Positions 25,883 to 41,309 of a stretch of 53,043 nt of DNA are shown piece by piece; within the stretch, counting starts at the first letter, position 1, and every line of letters begins with the position of its first letter. This DNA comes from Lobulomyces angularis (lineage: Eukaryota > Chytridiomycota > Chytridiomycetes > Lobulomycetales > Lobulomycetaceae): assembly GCA_027604685.1 (NCBI GenBank), contig JADHYX010000107.1, positions 1 through 53,043 of the forward strand, given 5' to 3'. Under the pieces are notes generated by a model. It did not search any database. It was not told where the DNA came from and saw only the letters and a program-made list of their open reading frames with translations. The translations under genes were made by a program, and so were the position numbers.

Positions 25883-26247
25883 TAAAAAACCTTCGATTAG
25901 TTACTAAGTGAAACACACTAATTTTTGAGGTTTGAAATTATGTGATGAGCTTTCAAATAAAACAAAAAATGAGAATGCATTACTTACGCTGACTACTCAC
26001 AAATTTCCTAACAGTTAATTCTAATATTGTAATGATACTATGTAGTAATAATTAAAAATTGGTTCAAAATTTTTAAAAAAATAAAAAAAAATTTTCAAAA
26101 TTACTTGCAAAAAAAAAAAAAAAATGAAGTTCTAAATTAACAAAAAAAAAAAATTCGGAAATATTGAGGTTAATAAGTTATTAAATTAAATTTAAAATCA
26201 ACTTTAATATTTTCATTCTAAAACATTGTAAATTTAAATATTAAATA
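25883..26247. other. Spacer between DYNC2H1 3' end and MTG1 start
   Basis: Both genes are on the minus strand; the gap must hold the DYNC2H1 terminator and MTG1 promoter. It contains A runs at 26108-26124 and 26143-26153 and no recognisable gene. Confidence 0.5.
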
Positions 26248-29200
26248 TTATGAATTTGATAAGAAAAATGCAGCACCAGCCAAAATCCATAGTGATCCGT
26301 CACCGCTACAGGGTACTTGCAGCACTGATATCACCTTTTCCCTGTTTACACTCTGATATAATGGAATTTCCAACTTCCCTTTGGTATTATTGTTCTAACA
26401 AAAAAAGAAATTATTCAATAATGCAAACTAACTAAATTTTTTACAGTTGGGAGCCAAGCTATGTTACATGTCGGTACGGAATTTAAAGTGGGATCACTGG
26501 ATGATAACTCAGATAGTCTTAAATTTTGTTTAATGTTAAGTACAATAGGCGGCAGTTCTTTTTTACCTGTTTCCATCAAATAAGCATCCTTGCAGGTATA
26601 ATCGTTCCAGCTGACACTTCAAAACACTGTTCTCTATCTCTTTCGGATCCCAAGTGGAAACCAGTCTTAAACTATCAATTGGTTTTTGTACTAAAAAAGT
26701 TAGCATTGGCAAAACACATTATTTTTACATTTTCTTGAGGTAGATTGCCTTAATGCATTTAAAAAGATTAAGGGGTTAAAGAGCCTAGAAAGCTGAATGG
26801 GAGAGTCCAATAATACCCCTTGAGCAGACTTTTCTCTCCAGTTGTTCACGCTTATTGTATTTTGCATCGCCTCCCTCATAAAACTGGTTGGATTTTCTGG
26901 TCCCTCTTCCCAAAGGGCTAACCAACTACGGCCAGATTAATGTTTACTGTATTTTTTGTTATTTACCTCCCGGGTGTTTTTATTTTCATTAAACTGGTAG
27001 CCAAGTCAAATATATCATTTGAAATTAAAGCATTACCTCTGAGAACTTTGGATAAAAATGTTAAGTCTGCATGTATCTTTTTTACTAATGATAATGCACT
27101 TATAAGTTCCTTCAATGAAATGACATTAATTATTAATATCAAAATAAAATGCTTACAAATGAAAAAAAGGAAAGGATTGGATCTTCTTCAGTGGAAGTTA
27201 TAACTTTTTTTTGCAAAATATCATTCCCAGTATTGATTTTTTTCCATATTTGGAGAAAAGGTGTTAATTCTTTAATCCATCTTTGCTTTTCAAAACGTTG
27301 CGTTTTTACATCAACTTGGCGCTAAATAAAGTAACATTTACTCATGTTTTTGTTTTTGATATTTACCATATATTTTAACTGATCAATTACGGATTGGCTG
27401 ACAGTTTGCTGTAATGTCTGATCTATGTTGGAAGGTAACCCAAATGTTGCAGCGTTGTTTGCTTCTGGAATTTCCTGAATAAGCTTTACATAAGCAGAAT
27501 AATCAGCAGTACCAGGTAAAACTAAAAAGTTGTTTATCCATTTAAAATTTAATTTTCTTTTACCTATCCCTTTCGAGAGCTTTTTATTGGGTTGCCGGCC
27601 ATTTATAATAAATACATCATCGTTAAAGTACTGCGCAAGATAGCAATTCAACTTCTTTCCATCATAAACATCATCTATTCTGCCGCCATAAACAGCGTTT
27701 TCAAGTAGTCCATGAAGTACAGACCATTGAGGCGATTTTCCGCTATTACACATACACTTTTTTAAAAAAATACAAAAAATAAAAAACAAAAATTTTCTGT
27801 TTTACACTAATTAATTCTGCACTTGATCTCAAATCAGCAGCTGAAAACTCGTAAAATTTGTTCCAACCTTGCGGTATGTATGTCCTTCGTTCTTGAATAA
27901 CAGAATGAAACCACGCTAGAGTAAATAGGGCTTGTCCTCTTAAAACAGATCCTGAATTAATGAATTCAGGGCCCCAATTTTCATAAACTCTTTGCAAATT
28001 ACGCTTTATGCCAGGAGGAGCCTCTACAGTGATTTTTAAGCTATTTTGAAGCAAGCTAGAGGGAAATTTTGAATGTTGTTCACTCGTTAACCACAATCTG
28101 AAATTTTGATTTGGTTTCAATAAACCAAGTTCTTTTTCCAGGGTTGGTAACCAGCTTGTTACTAAGTGAACATTTTGAAGATGCAACCATTTTCCTTCTT
28201 TACAACAATCAACTAATTTTTCGATTGCCAATTCTCCTTGGCCTTGCCCCATAGAAATTTCAAAAAAGTTTCCTGTACCCACCTGCTTTTCACCTAGTTC
28301 TCTAATTTCTGCCGAAGGATCCGCTCCAGGTGTTGTGATAAAAAGTATTGGCTCAGTAGGTATAGATTCTTCGTCTAATATTTTTTTAATATTTAAAGAC
28401 GCGGGAGCTAAACTTTCAATACTCAAAACTTTACAAGCAAAGTCGGTCACTTAATGCAATAATTATTTAAGAAAAACGAATTGATTTTAATACTTGCGCT
28501 TAGCAATCTATCCGGTCTCAGTGCCTGAACAATGAGCAGTTTCTGAAATGCACTAACATGATCCGTTAAGCTTACACAAATGTTTAAAAGTATTACCTTA
28601 ATTTTAATGACTGATAGAAACTCTGCTCGCAATTAGCACTTTTTATCCAAGGAATCCAGATAGTGCTATCTGCGAAATTTGCGTTCTGTATTAATTGCGG
28701 AAGATTCGTCTAGAAAAGTTATTATAAAATTCATGTTGAATTCATTTTACCATTAGTTGCCTCATTTGCTGGTGTCTATCATCTGGAATATAGTTCTGCA
28801 GTTCAGGACCTTTCTCAGTTCCAATGTCATTTACCAGTATTTGACCAGTAAACAACTCCCATTCATTCGGTTGAAAGAGGTTTTGCCTCAAGCATCGTAT
28901 GAGATGTAAGGAAAACATTGGTCTATCATCTTTAAATATAGACCTTGATACCCTATTAAACTTATTAGTGATCAACCATTCGTTTTTTCCCAAATTACCA
29001 TTTAAAAGTTGATTTTTCTAATGTGTTTTTTAATAACTTAATTCTTATATCTATTCCATCCTGAGCAGAAGAATTTTGGCATTTCAGTGCTTGCTCAAAA
29101 AGCCGCAAGAAGCTGGATAAACTGAATTCATACATGTTATTCAATTTGTGCATATCATTTACTACAAAAAATAAGGAGCTTCCAAAAGTAGACAATGGTA

Positions 29201-32200
29201 AAAATTTATCTCTCTCTGCATCCAACGATGTTTGCAATTTCCTGGACTCCGATAAACTTTTAGCGATCGATATACTTTTTACTTTTGTGTCATTAAGGGA
29301 ATCCAGTAACGATTTATTTTCCAAAATATTTCCTTCACTATTCGCCAACTCTCTTAAAAGTGATTCTTCGAGCTTGGAAAGTTGCAGCTTTAGCTCATCC
29401 TCGTTTTTGAGCATCTTAATTTTTTCTACCTCCAACTCTGGCTTTTCATGCTTTATAGTTAGTCCCAGTAACTGTCCTGCCAAACCGGCTCGGGTAATTG
29501 TAAAATTAACCTCATTAATTAATCCTGAGAAGTGTTAGTTAGAAAATAAAGGGATCAAACTCACCACAGGCATTTGCTGGAATTGCAAACGAGGATTGTT
29601 TTGAAATCAAATAAACTTTAAAGTTTTCATTGTAATCTACTAATTTATCTCCCAACTGCACAACAAACCGTGGACCCTGCTTTAATAGATCTCTTCTGAG
29701 CATAGGGTACAGTGAAGGTTCTATATCAGAAACTTCGGTTATAATCAAAGTTTTACCAAATCTAATTGCTAATTCAACAGTTCGCATAAAACTAGGATCA
29801 TGTGGTTTAACTACTTCAAATTTTTGGTCTGTAAAATGAGTTTTTAACCAATTAGTAGCTTGACCATCTGGATCTACCATCAGCGGAGTTGTCTTACAAT
29901 TCAGTATTACTAACGCATTCTGCAATGATAACTCATCTGACGGTAAACCTTCTTGTTTCCAAACGAGTTGATCACTCTCGGTGCTCATGAGTCTTAAAAA
30001 ATTAAACCCTGACACACCAATCAGCTTTCCCCATTCAATGGTAACACTTTTTCTGATATCCTCAGAGGTACTACCAAGATAAGTAACAAACGCTGCTGCC
30101 AATAAAGCGTTTCTTGGGAGCCTTTTTAAAGATTCTGTTATGGCTTTGGTTTGCATATTCCAACGGCTACCCTCTCCACTCAGTTTTTCCAATAACCCTT
30201 GAGCGGATTTTATAGTTTCCATGGATTTTTCTAAACTCGTCCTCAAGAGCTCAGCATCTCTTGTTTTTTCACCAAAATCATTTCTCAGATTCGCAACCTT
30301 CTGATCAACCACTGATAGTTCTTCTTTTAATTTGTGTAACCTGGCTTTACTGGACTCCAACGATTTCGTCAGTCTAGAAAGATCAACTTCCAATGGACCA
30401 ATTTTTTCCAATATGGAGGAATATTGTACATTTGCTTTTACCCACATTGCCAAAGGAGCTAAAATCATATTTATAAAAAAACTGGTGAAATTTTTCACTT
30501 ACCAGCTGCGACTGAACTTCTTCTTATGTTTGCTTCTTCAAATGAATCCCCTTTCTGCTTAAGTAACTCTTGTACAGAGTCTCTAATAGGTTTGGTGATA
30601 TTTCTAGAAAAAAAGAGCATTCATATCAAGAAAGAAATCAAACATTCCTTACCGTGCATCAAAATTCATAATTTCTTCTTTAATTGACCTTTTTCCTAAA
30701 AAACCCTTCATACTATTCCACGACATATCCAAGTTTCCCATTAGACGCAACACCCCTTCCAAAACATCACGAACAGCGGCAGGTGGTGCACGTAAAGACC
30801 TTATCTCAGTTAAACTTTCTGATTTTATTTCTCCGACGGCCAACTTCGCTGCTTTTACAATTGGTTCCACATCCATTAATTCATTTTGAATGGCAGATTT
30901 TCTGGTCAACATTTTGTCTTCCTCAATTTTGAGCTGATGACTTAATGTCTCCATCTCCTTTTTTTGCTCTGAAGCATTCATCATACTCTCTGTAATATAC
31001 TTCAAGGCTTGATCAGCAAGCTTCTGTTTTTCGGCCAATTCTTGACTCTGCTTTTTAGCATCCACTGATAAATTATCTACAAACTTTGAAGCTTCATTCA
31101 TTTTTCCCAATCCACCATTTAAATACTTGAATTTTTCTTGAGAAGAAAATTTTTGTTTGTTGTATATCTGGCGGTAGGTTCCTAAACAATTATTTTAATA
31201 GATTAAAATGATATTTATTTGTTACCAACGTATTCTAAAAGGTGCTTCGGGGTCGCTCCGTGGTTTTTGGCCATATATTCATGGATAAGTATTAACTGCG
31301 AAGTTATTGCTTCTCTGTCAGCAATATCTTTTAAAGATTCATCGGTAGACATAGTTTTATTTACTATTACTTGCATACTCTCTGGAGACCAACTAGTGGC
31401 CCATTCCATGTGGCATCTAGTGTATAATGCTGGATTGGACTCGCAGTATGAAACAAACTTTTGATCCGCCGAATCAAATAGTAAGACTACATGTAAATTC
31501 TTTTGAATGCGAGATAAAAAATATTCGAACAGAGTACATCTTAACAAAAAAATTGATATCAATTAACTTTGGAGAACCATACCTTAGACCTTCCTCGGAG
31601 TGTTGACTTTTCAAGTTTCCTAATATAGCTTCAAGTTCATCTTGTGCGTAGAGTCCTGGAACTTCACCACCACTTAAAAGGCTATTTATGGACTCCAGTA
31701 TAGATGGTTCCACCAGTTGGTAATCCTCGAAAATTAAGACAACTTCCTCGCCCAGTACTCCAGCAGTTTGCAGCAAGTTCTTTAGATCAATCGAAAACTG
31801 CTTCATGTTATAATTCCTGCCGACTTGAGGAGACACTGTTTTCAACTTTAGCATATGGCAAGCAACTTCCACAGTGCTAAGTCGACCAACACCTGGCCTT
31901 CCAGCCAACAATAATGACCCACCAACTTTGCCTAAAACTACAAAATGTTAATGTAATAGATGTCACTTTGTTACCTCGCTCCATTCTAGATATTCGTTCC
32001 AGAACGTCTTTAAAAAGACAAAGTTGCAGATCCTTAACATCTCTTTCAAATACATGGATCTCCTTTCCGATAGCTTGGGAGTACACCTCACCACTTACTT
32101 CTGATAAGAATTTCGTACCACTCCTAGGTTGAGGATTAAAAGCTAGGGTAGTAAAGTATGAATCTGAATTTTCCAGCTTATAGTTCCATTCACTTTGTAG

Positions 32201-35200
32201 TGTACCCTTCAAAATATCTAAAAACTTTTGCTTGGCATCTTGTCCAACAAGTTTATCTTGAAAAATTCTCAACGATTCGTAGGCAACAATGTTTAATAGT
32301 TCTTCTTGGTTATCCGATGCATAATTGTAGCGAGGAAATCCAGTAATTAACCTTTAAGATCAGAATTGAATATTTATTTAAATATTATTTGATTATTACC
32401 TAGATATGTCTCTCGGTGTGAAAATATAATGTGGGTACATATCCACAGTAAAACTGGATTTTGTTTCGCTGTATATTTTAACTATTGTGGAAGCCAACTT
32501 TTGAATGTTTTTGGGCAGAATCCAAACTGGATGTTTACTTAAGCATGACTGAATTACGGGCTGTAACAAAATACGATATATAAGCTCTAATTGTGAATCA
32601 TCTCCATAAGATACATAACACTGCCTTATTACTGACGTAAACCTTGTACTTAATTCGTGTCGTCCAATTGTAGTTGAGGGATTCATAGAACATACAACTT
32701 GAACGTTTTCAATACCCTAAATAAGCATAAAAGATAATTAACGTAACATTTAACTTACAACCCATTCCAGATTAGAGTCGTAAAACCCTTTGTAGATTAA
32801 AAGTTGTTGTAAAAACTGAACCAATTCCACAGTTTCATATTTATCTGGAGAAGGAAGATTAATATCTTTCAGGTATAAAATTAGTTTTTCTGAATCTTTT
32901 GGCCTTAAAATCCTTCCTGTGTTGGTATTCTAAATAGGACAACAAAGTTAATTATCTAAGTTCAAAGTATTAGCAAAATTACCATTCCTATACAATACTG
33001 TTGGATTCTTCGCAAAATATGGAGAGATCGGGTTTGAGAACTGCAGTGAATAGTGGCAACTGCTAAAGAACGTTCTTTTGCAAAACAATGTCTTAAAATC
33101 ATATGCTTTCCACAACCTAACGGTGATTTAGTGAAGACGAAGTAGTACTATAAATACCTTCAGGTCCAACCAAAACGAAAGATTCGCCTTCATGAATCCA
33201 AGGTCCAATAATATCTAGAACTTGCTGTACATCTAACTAGAAAATTATAAATGACGCGTAATACAAATTCATACAGTTTCAATAACAGGTAACCTGTCCG
33301 GATCCTGGATTGAAGATTGCTCTAAGTGCTTTGGCAACTTCAACTGATATTCAGTCAGTTTTCCTTTTTCGTCAACAAAGTAGCTTAATGCCTTTTTTGG
33401 ATCTACGATTTTCTCGTTACCCCAGCTGTAGACCTAGTATAATTATTACCACTAAGTCAATTGTCTACTTTAAGTGAATATACCTCATTTGCAAAGGCTA
33501 GCCTTGTTTCAATCAGTAAATTAGATCCAAATCCTCTTATTAAGCCGTTAAGAAAGTTTAACTTGGTTGGTACATTTAAAAGATGCGATAAACCATTGAG
33601 AACCACCCCCACTTTGGAGACGTTTACTGCTAACTCAGAATTTTGCGAAATCCATGATAGACTTTTGTAAAAGTAGCTATTTATCCAATCAGTAACATTA
33701 ACTCTATTTTTTTCAGGGATTTTAATGATCCACGCCTTTACTAGCGCAGGAATATCAATAGTTTCATCTGATAGAAATATCATTCCCATACGACTATAAT
33801 TTCGTTAAATATAACCTTTTTGTGGATTATACCTCACTGTAGCGGGTGAGGCGAACTTAAGATTATGTGTCTCAAAAATAAAGTTGACATTAGGTCCAAA
33901 TTGAATTCTTTCACCATTTGGCATAGTCAGAAGCCTTTATACGAAAAATAACTTTAATAGGTAAAATTTTTTAACCCAAACCTATTATCATCTAAAACAG
34001 AGTTAAGAGATTCAACCCATTCAGGATCAACGTCACTAAAGAAATTTTGTTAAAATAGTACTAACAATTTTTTTAAATACCCATCGCATATAATCCACGT
34101 TTTGGTGTCAACACTTTCTTTAACAGCTTGTCTTGATGCATATGTAATGATACCATCAGACCATTCTCTGGTATCCATGTCTGTGAAAAACATTAATATT
34201 ACAAATCATTCTTTTTATACCCATGTGTCCTAATAGCTAATAAGGAGCAAAAAAATTATAAAGGGAAATTTAGCTTTGAAAAGTTTTATTAGGATATTTA
34301 CAGTTTGGCGGTCAATGGATTTAGGATTCATGACAAAATGTTTTAACTTTTGACCACATTTGCTTAAAGCTAGCCTCAGAACCTTCCACAATACTGATTT
34401 ACCTGAACCACTAGGTCCAACAATAACCACTCCCATTCTCTGTCTGCATGCCTCATAAAACTGAAATATTTTTTCAGCTTGCGTATCATTATAGATCAAA
34501 TTCAACTCAAGATATGATTCTTTGACATATTTTGACAATTCTGCATAGTTAATATCTTCCGTTTGAACTTTAGGAAACACATCATTCATCAAAGCATTAA
34601 ATCTCTTACTATCTGAAAAAGTCAATTTTGATAGGGTATTCACTCTAAGTGCTTTAACTACAATTTCTGTCTCTCTTTTGTCGCTAACAGCGCCTTTTCT
34701 TATTTCCTCTCCTAACAAGTTTCCCGCCAGCCACAATGTAGATTTAAGTGGTCTTAACCCCCATTCATAATGTTGCTGAGCCGAAAGTAACTGCTTGCAA
34801 AGTACAAACACTGCAACTACTTTTCCACCAAGTTCTTTTCCTTGTTTAAATCCTTCAGAAAACAAGATTACTTCCGCAATTAGGTCGTTATTTGGGTGTG
34901 TCATAGCAACAGACCTAAACAGTTGCTTCAAATTATCTGGCAACTTTTGCCTACCACCGTATCCCTTTCCAGCGGGATTTAAAGTTACAAATATACCTGA
35001 ATTCGGATCCAAGTCAACAGTTTTGCCCAACAGTGCTATCGATTTTTGTGATGTCTTTAGTCCGGCTTGTATCACTTGAATTTGCTGGGAGACTGCAGAT
35101 AATACTGATTCCTCTAATCGATTAAATTCATCAAAGCATCCCCATGCACCGCAATTTACTAATCCAACAAAAATTCTACCCATACTTTTATAGTCTATAC

Positions 35201-38200
35201 CCTCGTCACAGTTAAAAACGAGGCATTGTCTTCCCATCATAACTGCTAACGCTTTAACGGATTCTGTTTTTCCAGTACCTGCTGGCCCAAAAGGATTTCC
35301 TCCAAAACCACTTGCCATAGCTTGGGTTAGAGTTAAATAACACTTGTCAGTTAGTGGTGTGTGCACTAATTTAATTGGGTTTCCTTGGTACTCGAAAGTG
35401 TATTGAAATTCGGCATCATGCATTCTACAAACACAAGCATTATCTTTATTCATATAGAAACGAAGTTGTTTTTGCCAAATCCAATCATTTACGGATGTCA
35501 CTTTTTGATCTTGCAGCTGTTGAATAACGTCAACTAAGTGTATAATGTCCAAGATGAGAGATTTCACCTTAAGTTCAATGACTTTTCTTTCTTTGACGTC
35601 TTTTATAGTTTGATAATTAAAGGTTGTGTATTTTCCAAGCTGTGCCTTGAGCTCAGAAGAGAGGGTAGATAAACCACCGTTAACTATCGCTGCTTCACAC
35701 TTAGCTGTACAATTTGTCAAAAAAAAGTTATTAGTAGCAAAAAATGATACCAGTGAAATGTAAATATTCTGCAAGACCTAAAATTTGTGAAGGAAATTTA
35801 AACACTTCATTTACTTCCAAGCACTTATTTAATAAATATTTTAAGGTTGACCTCATTTCCTCTTTAAAAAATTAAAATATTTTAGGGTTATTCAATTTAG
35901 CTCAAATTTACCTGTGAAGTTCTGCAACCATATTTCAACATCTTCCGTGACTTTAACAGGAGTTTGTAATGATACTACTTCGCCTTCTAAGCTCATCATT
36001 GCAACAATAGACGTCATAGTTGCATCAAATTTGACGTTATGCACACCTGCGAACAATTTTTTTAAATGAGACTGAATGACATTAGGATTTTTAGCCTGTC
36101 CCAATATTTCCAGTAGATCCTCATCACCGAGAAAATAGAATCTAGCGAACTTAGTTCGTTTTTCTTCCAAAAATTCATTTAATGCTTTTTGACACCTTTC
36201 CAACTGATCTACTAAGGCAATTAGCATTGATCTCAAACCTGTGAAAGATAAAATTGAAACCACTCTATTATCTCTATTAACACTGGCCATGACTGACCTA
36301 AAGTCATCATCAATCCTGGAAAATCTAGCCTCTTCTGAAGGCAGGGATCCTCTGCTAAAAATAGGTTCTAAATACACCCATTCTAAAAAAATTATACATT
36401 AAGATAATAATAAGTGTGTTGTAGTACTTCGCTGGACTGTATTTAAATTTCTCAAAACTTCATCTAATTCTGCCAGCTTTCCTTCCCAAGCCGAGGCTTT
36501 ATCAGCAAAATTTCGATAATATGGGGAATCTTTTAAAGACTGCAATAGAGACTGATTATCTCCAATCTGCGCCAATGTTTCCTTCCAATCTTTAATTAGT
36601 TTTAGTTTTGTTCCCTTCACATCTTCATAATCAGTTAAAACAAAAGTTGATCCTGCCCCCCAAATATCTAATTCTTGTATTGCTTCACGAATTGATACTT
36701 CCCCTAAAGCCCTATTATTAAGTTCTTTAATTTCGTTAACTCTTTTAATTAAAACTGCTGAGGCAGCCAAAAAGTGACCAACGTTTAATTCTGAAACAGA
36801 GACTCCTTTAGGAATGGAAAGGATATGAAATAATTCGGCCCAGTGTTCAGATGTCCAGGTATCACCTCTTACAAATTTTAAACTTGGCAATACACTTTTG
36901 TAGGTATCAATTTCTTTTTGAATGTGAGCCGAAACGGAATTCACTTTTTGTGCTTGAATTTTTGAAGTCCATTCACTTAATAGATCTTCCAATACATGTA
37001 TTTTAGAGCGAAAAGTAATCCAATCTTCTTTTAAAATATTCGCAATACTGTCTAACCATGAACCAAATGAACCCCACATTTCTTCACTAACACCTATATC
37101 GTTTTTAAGTACTTCTAAATTTAAGTACTCAGGTAATGCGAGTCCAAAGTGATGGCAGTCTTCATTAATAACAGATATGACTTTCACTAATTCTTCAAAT
37201 TCGGTTTTCTTATCGATAACAAATTTTATTGCTTTCAAGGCACTATCTTTGTTTTTTATATCATTAACCTTTGGTTTAAGTTGCTTCCATCTCGCCAAAA
37301 ATTTGTCAACGTCATTTTGTGCAGCCTGCACTCTAGTATTTATCGCAGTTCTAAAAACTTCCATTTGCTCTTTTATCATTAACTCGTGACCTTCAAGCAT
37401 TAATTCTAATTTATTCCATTTTGACTGCATAGCAGATGTGTCTACTCCAGATCCTATGACACTTTTCAGCAGTTTATTTTTTTTGTCAGCATTCACAAAA
37501 TGAGATTGAATTAAACTTTTATTCTTTATTAACTCTTCATGTTGAGAATTTGCTAATCCAATTTCCGCAAGACTTTGAGGCTTTTTATTCAATACTTCCA
37601 AACCTTTCCCGGCAAAATCCTCAATTGAAGCCATATGTCTAGTAACAGCGGTTCTTAACGCCGCTAACATTGAATCCATTAATGCTTGTAAATGATCGTC
37701 TATTGCAGCCTTTAAAAATTAGTAAATTCTATTCATCTACTAGTCTATACCTTAACAGGTAGCGTGGAGACAGTAATGCAATCTACTTGTATTTGTGTAG
37801 GAAGTTGTTCAGCCTCTTTCCCTTTACCCTTTAAAATTCTAAAATTCAGCTCCCAATCACTAACATCAACTAAGGCTTCTTCCACAAAATCATCTAAGTT
37901 AACTGTACCTAAAATAACCCAATCTTTAAATAAATCTTGAACTTTTAATAAATTTTGAAACAAAATTTCAGCTTTTTTGTAAACAGTAAGCAAACTATTA
38001 TCATTTAGCTCTATCATTTTCGAAAATATTTTACTTTCACTTAAACCACGAAAACTTGCAGGAATGTTAATAAATTTTTTCATTTCTCTATAATATTTTG
38101 CTCTGATTTCCTCAAAAGAAGGTCTAAACTGTAGCTTTTGCTGCTTAAATATCAAATCCACCTTAATTTCTGGTAAACTTTCGTTCATACTTTCCATTCC

Positions 38201-40991
38201 TAACTTATATTGATATTCTAAAGTTTTGTATAGCTGAAAATCCCAGTGCGTCCTCCAAGCTAAGGTATCTTCACTACTAACGCCACTTTGTTCCAATGAA
38301 TTCACTATACTTCTCATATTGTTGAGGATTTCTTTGCATTTTTGTTGATGCTTCACTAAATCAACATTAATAAGCTGCAAGACCTGTTCCGTTATTAATT
38401 CATGATATTTTCTCAACGTTCTGTTTTTGCTAGTTAGCTTCTGCGTAACCTCTTGCAATTTGAAAATATATTTTTCAAGTTCTACTGGCGAATCCCATTT
38501 TAGTGCAGAATTTTGTTTTTTTCCAGAGGATTCGCCTTTTGGATTTTTAACTAATCTTTCGAACTCTAATGCCAAATCTAAAAGCATTCCTTGTTGACAA
38601 GGAAGCATTTGCTGATCGATGGTATTATAAAAATTGGCAACCTGTTTTAGAACTACTGCATGTCTGTAATATTTTTCTCCCAAAGTAGCAGCCTGTTGAA
38701 TCTGTAAGCTTACTGAAAACCCTAGGGAGACTAACTGTCTGACTTGTCGCAACAAAGTAACTAACTTATCATCAAAATTTACTTTCAATTTTCCGTCTTC
38801 AAAATCCAATTCCATTAACTTTCCAGTTTGATCTAGTGTTAGTATGGAATCTGGCCTTTCCAATTCTTGCAAAGTTTCTTGACTCCACTCTTCAAACTGA
38901 TCTTTTTTGTAATTTTGCAAAAGTTGGTCTAGCTCTAAACTTTGCTTTTGAAAATTGGTATTTTGCCCTATTAAAAAGCCAACCAATTGATTTGTTTCCT
39001 CAACCTATTAGGTTTTTATATTTTAACAAATACTACATAAAAATGAATTTACTTTCAATAATGACTGCGTGGCCCAAACTAGGTTATTGACAATTAACGG
39101 TAAATTTTTTCCTTTAGATTCCTGTAAGATTTAAAATAAAATTTTTGAATTTTTTCCAATATTATACTTACTTTGGAAATTTGAGAAAATTCCTTTAATT
39201 CTGCGGATGTACTTTTTAACTTGATGGTGAGTTGACTTAACAATATTTCTTTTTCTGATACTACAAATAATTAGAAAATTGAGAACTTAACTAATACTTA
39301 CAAAGATTTTTTGAAACTGACTCTCTTTTTATTAATACTCCATATTTTTGAAATTCTCTTAATAATTGACTAGGTTGATTTTGTAAATTAGAAAATATAT
39401 TTCTCAATTTAGTTGCTACTTTCTCTTCAATAGGAATCAATGTTTGATTAAACTGTGCGACAACGTTCTATTTTTTAAATTTTATCAAAAAAAAATTTTT
39501 TTATTACAATTCAAATTACCTGCCAGTTTTTTTGGTGAAAATTATTACAGAGTAAAGGATTGGACGGTTGAAAAATTAACATTAACTTCTCTAAACGTAA
39601 ATCTTTTTGTTCATCAGCAGAAAAAAGGTTCGATAAATGTTCAAAAATTGTTTTTATTTCGACTATCTTTTAAGGCATAAATTCTAGGTAAGCAAGAAAA
39701 TGATTACTTAAGAAATTTTACCTGTTTAATTCTTTCCAAAAACTGCTTTACTAATAAATGCTCAAAATTTTCACTTTTCCAAGGATTTGCTACAAAGCGT
39801 GGCCAAAATTTGGATGTTAGTGTTGAAAAAAGAGAATCCAAATTTTCACAAATTTGGATGGATAATATTAAATCTTCTTTTCTTTTGTTTAATGGATCAG
39901 TCATTAATTGGTGTGCAGAAAGCTTCTCTTGCATACTAGCAACAATTTGATCACCAATCATTGAAAATAAGTGCTTCATTCTATTTTCAGGATATGGCGG
40001 CTGTAACGGCTCTTTCCTTTAAAAAACATTAACAGTTATATAACATTTAAAATAAAATAAGTAAAATTCACCATAAATCATCCAGAATATCTTGCATTTT
40101 ATCAATAGGTTCCAAAAAAAATTCTAAATTTTTCACACTAAAAAAAGTTTGCCAACAGTTCAAGATGTAAAATAAAACCTTATTAGCTCAAAATCATTTT
40201 TTAATGGTTCCAAAATATTTTTCACCACCAATGCTCGTTCTTTTAGTTGCTATACTAATTGTTGGATGGAAAAAGTAATTTTAAACATTTTCTTACCTTC
40301 GATTTTGCATATTTTGCAGATTGTTCAGACCAGTACAAATATTCTTCTGATAGAGACTTTATTGCATTAAAATCAGCTTCACTTATGGCTAAATTAATTT
40401 ATGATTAGCAAGGAATTATGTTTTTTTACTTTTTTGTTACCACCAAACTTGGATGCTTGATCCAGGCCATTTCTGACAACGCTTCCAAGATCAGAATCTA
40501 AGTCACTTATCAATCCTTGAAGTTTCGTATTAACACCCCATTTGGAATTTCTTAATGCCAATTTTAGAATGTTTTGGAAATTTAAATTTTTTACTTTAAC
40601 AGAACCGGTGCGAACACTGAGTGAATACTTTGATAAAAAGTATTCAACGGTGTTTTAGTCAAGCTTGTCACATTCACCAGATCTTTAATGTTTTCACTGG
40701 TCAGAGGGGTGCTTTCATTATTTTTTGTCAATAAAACATATTTTGAAGTTTGATCTATTGATTCTAATTCATTGGAAAGGCTGATTGCACCACTCTAAAA
40801 ATATTTTATGCATATAGTTGAGTCAAAAACTCCCATACCTTTTCTTGAATCAAAACTTTGAAATTTGCATTCAAGTTATCTAAAAATTCTGGAAGTAACT
40901 TATTAGTTTGATTAAGAAAATTCTGTTGATCCTTCATATCAAGTTGTAGTTGAAGCATTTTTTGGATCCATGATAATCTTGGGTCTTCCAT
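26248..40991 (-). CDS. DYNC2H1: Cytoplasmic dynein-2 heavy chain (IFT dynein)
   Basis: Motor for retrograde intraflagellar transport. Starts at ATG 40991 ([12 protein letters not shown]) and ends with [10 protein letters not shown] and TAA at 26248-26250; about 4,300 aa after removal of some three dozen short introns, the normal dynein-2 size. Tail and linker: [55 protein letters not shown]1 P-loop [10 protein letters not shown] with [20 protein letters not shown]2 [15 protein letters not shown]3 VGPEGCGKH, split by an intron near 33120-33160; AAA4 [13 protein letters not shown], with Arg in the Lys place as in relatives. Stalk coiled coil and MTBD at 31110-29540 with [21 protein letters not shown]-terminal: [24 protein letters not shown] and QVPCSGDG, dynein-2 signatures rather than axonemal or dynein-1. 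No frame break was found. Confidence 0.96.
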
Positions 40992-41309
40992 GACTTAATT
41001 TTCACAATTAGTGAGGTAACAGATTTTAGGTTTAAACTTAGCGGAGTTTAAAAATAGTTCTGAGTTTTAAAAACCTTTATTTTGAAATTGATTTGAACAA
41101 AATTTGCAGAGAGTAAATGGATAGAAATGGATTTGTGTAATTTTACTTTATTCACATGCAAAAATTGATTGTTGATGTGTTAACTGATATTCTACACTGC
41201 CAAACGCAATATACAACTTTAAATTATTGCAGAATTACAAATTTGTGATTGTTAAGTACTAATTTGCAATAATGCATAAAAATGGTAATTTTTATTAGGT
41301 ATATTAATT
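40992..41309. promoter_or_regulatory. DYNC2H1 upstream spacer
   Basis: A 318-bp gap between the MED8 stop and the dynein start, both minus strand. On the minus strand GTTACC (41020-41030 region) resembles one half of an RFX X-box, the site that drives ciliary genes in other opisthokonts, but the other half is not evident. Otherwise AT-rich with no ORF. Confidence 0.35.

Noticed and set aside
26720..26780. Apparent frameshift in the dynein-2 heavy chain C-terminal region
   Set aside because: It arose from miscounting one C. Re-reading the bases gives [17 protein letters not shown], then a phase-1 38-nt intron, then QKPIDSLRL with no break.
26250..27203. Several plus-strand ORFs of 60-90 codons
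   Set aside because: They are shadows of the dynein-2 heavy chain exons, which match the family residue by residue on the minus strand.
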